From: Brevundimonas sp. UBA5936
GTDB lineage: Bacteria; Pseudomonadota; Alphaproteobacteria; Caulobacterales; Caulobacteraceae
Assembly (NCBI GenBank): GCA_002430835.1
Contig: DJDA01000116.1
Span: 7,501 to 22,208, forward strand
Direction: 5' to 3'
Length of the DNA stretch: 14,708 nt
A model generated the notes under the pieces. It saw only the letters and a list, made by a program, of their open reading frames with translations, did not search any database and had not been told where the DNA came from. A program made the translations under genes and the position numbers. Numbering within the stretch: position 1 is the first letter of the stretch; every line of letters begins with the position of its first letter. Positions 14,257 to 14,708 of the stretch are shown one piece after another.

Positions 14257-14708
14257 ATGAACGGCAAACTCCGCACTCTGCTGACCGCCGCGGGGTCGGC
14301 CGCCCTGCTCGCCGCCTGCGCGGTGGGCCCCAAGGCGCCGCTCCCCACCCTCCCGGCCGAAGGCCAGGGCGCCTTCGTCGGCTCGCAATCCGCCTCGGTT
14401 TCGACCGAGGCGGCCCGCGACGACTGGTGGCGGCTGTATCAGGATCCGACGCTGGACGGCCTGATCCAGCAGGCCCTGACCGAGAACAACGAGCTGGAGG
14501 CGGCCGCAGCCAATCTGCGCGCCGTCCGGGCCTCGCTGTCCGAAGCCCGCTCGGGCCGGTTCCCGACCACCACCACCTCGGCCGCCTACAACCGCAGCCG
14601 GGCCTCGACCGACACCGTGCCGACCGCCGGCGGCGCCAAGCTGCCGGAAGTCGACACCTATGACGTCGGCCTGGACGTCTCCTATGAGATCGACCTGTTC
14701 GGCCGGGT
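14257..14708 (+). CDS. nodT: Outer-membrane efflux channel lipoprotein, NodT family (3' end outside window)
   Basis: TolC-like outer-membrane channel that completes the tripartite pump. Only about 150 residues are visible. A lipoprotein signal ends in LLAAC with the acylated cysteine at C21, followed by VGP, the typical start of NodT/OprM-type proteins. The first conserved block, DDWWRLYQDPTLDGLIQQAL, is at about 53-72, then the helical segment AAAANLRAVRASLSEAR, and the window ends in SYEIDLFGR, the family's conserved beta-strand motif. The start ATG at 14257 is 1 bp after the acrB stop, with GGGAG about 10 nt upstream inside acrB. The symbol follows the Caulobacter acrAB-nodT operon. Confidence 0.9.
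   Translation, partial: MNGKLRTLLTAAGSAALLAACAVGPKAPLPTLPAEGQGAFVGSQSASVSTEAARDDWWRLYQDPTLDGLIQQALTENNELEAAAANLRAVRASLSEARSGRFPTTTTSAAYNRSRASTDTVPTAGGAKLPEVDTYDVGLDVSYEIDLFGR

Noticed and set aside
10965..14348. A very long open frame (1127 codons) on the minus strand antisense to acrB, and a 442-codon one at 1445-2773
   Set aside because: Composition is Gly/Arg/Asp/His-rich with no recognisable motifs; such frames arise opposite GC-rich genes. The + strand genes over them are unambiguous family members.

Overview
The window looks like part of a high-GC alphaproteobacterial chromosome, most likely Caulobacteraceae (Brevundimonas or Caulobacter relatives). The evidence is the GC-rich coding style, tightly packed overlapping genes, and an efflux locus whose order (TetR repressor, divergent AcrA, AcrB, NodT-type lipoprotein channel) matches the tipR/acrAB-nodT locus described in Caulobacter crescentus. 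The genus assignment is inference; no rRNA or other marker gene is present.

Region 1 (1-9008, + strand) is a branched-chain amino acid biosynthesis operon of nine genes: ilvD (3' part only), ilvC, ilvG-type acetolactate synthase large subunit, ilvM-type small subunit, leuA, ilvE, leuC, leuD and leuB. It ends in a hairpin terminator. Every junction from the ilvG-type gene to leuB is a stop/start overlap of 4-17 bp, so seven genes are probably translationally coupled. Together they encode acetohydroxyacid formation (IlvGM), reduction and isomerisation (IlvC), dehydration (IlvD), the leucine branch (LeuA, LeuCD, LeuB) and the final transamination (IlvE). Threonine deaminase (ilvA) is not in the window; 2-oxobutanoate for isoleucine must come from elsewhere or from a gene upstream of the window. 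The operon promoter and any leader also lie upstream.

Two points stand out here. The acetolactate synthase resembles enterobacterial isozyme II (IlvG/IlvM) rather than the IlvI/IlvH type usual in alphaproteobacteria. LeuA is only 416 residues and stops at the end of the linker region, without the C-terminal leucine-binding regulatory domain. Both committed steps of the pathway may therefore escape the usual end-product inhibition.

Region 2 (9013-14708) is a drug-efflux locus. A TetR-family repressor (- strand) is divergent from an RND operon encoding a lipoprotein membrane-fusion protein, a 1089-residue HAE1-type inner-membrane pump and the start of a NodT-type outer-membrane lipoprotein that runs off the window. 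The 146-bp divergent region has a consensus -35 box and two matching inverted repeats (GTCA-N8-TGAC) exactly 40 bp apart, one over the -35 box and one over the predicted transcription start. They are good candidates for the repressor's operators.

No tRNA, rRNA, insertion sequence, phage gene or CRISPR array was seen. The only non-coding stretches are short junctions and the 146-bp efflux control region.
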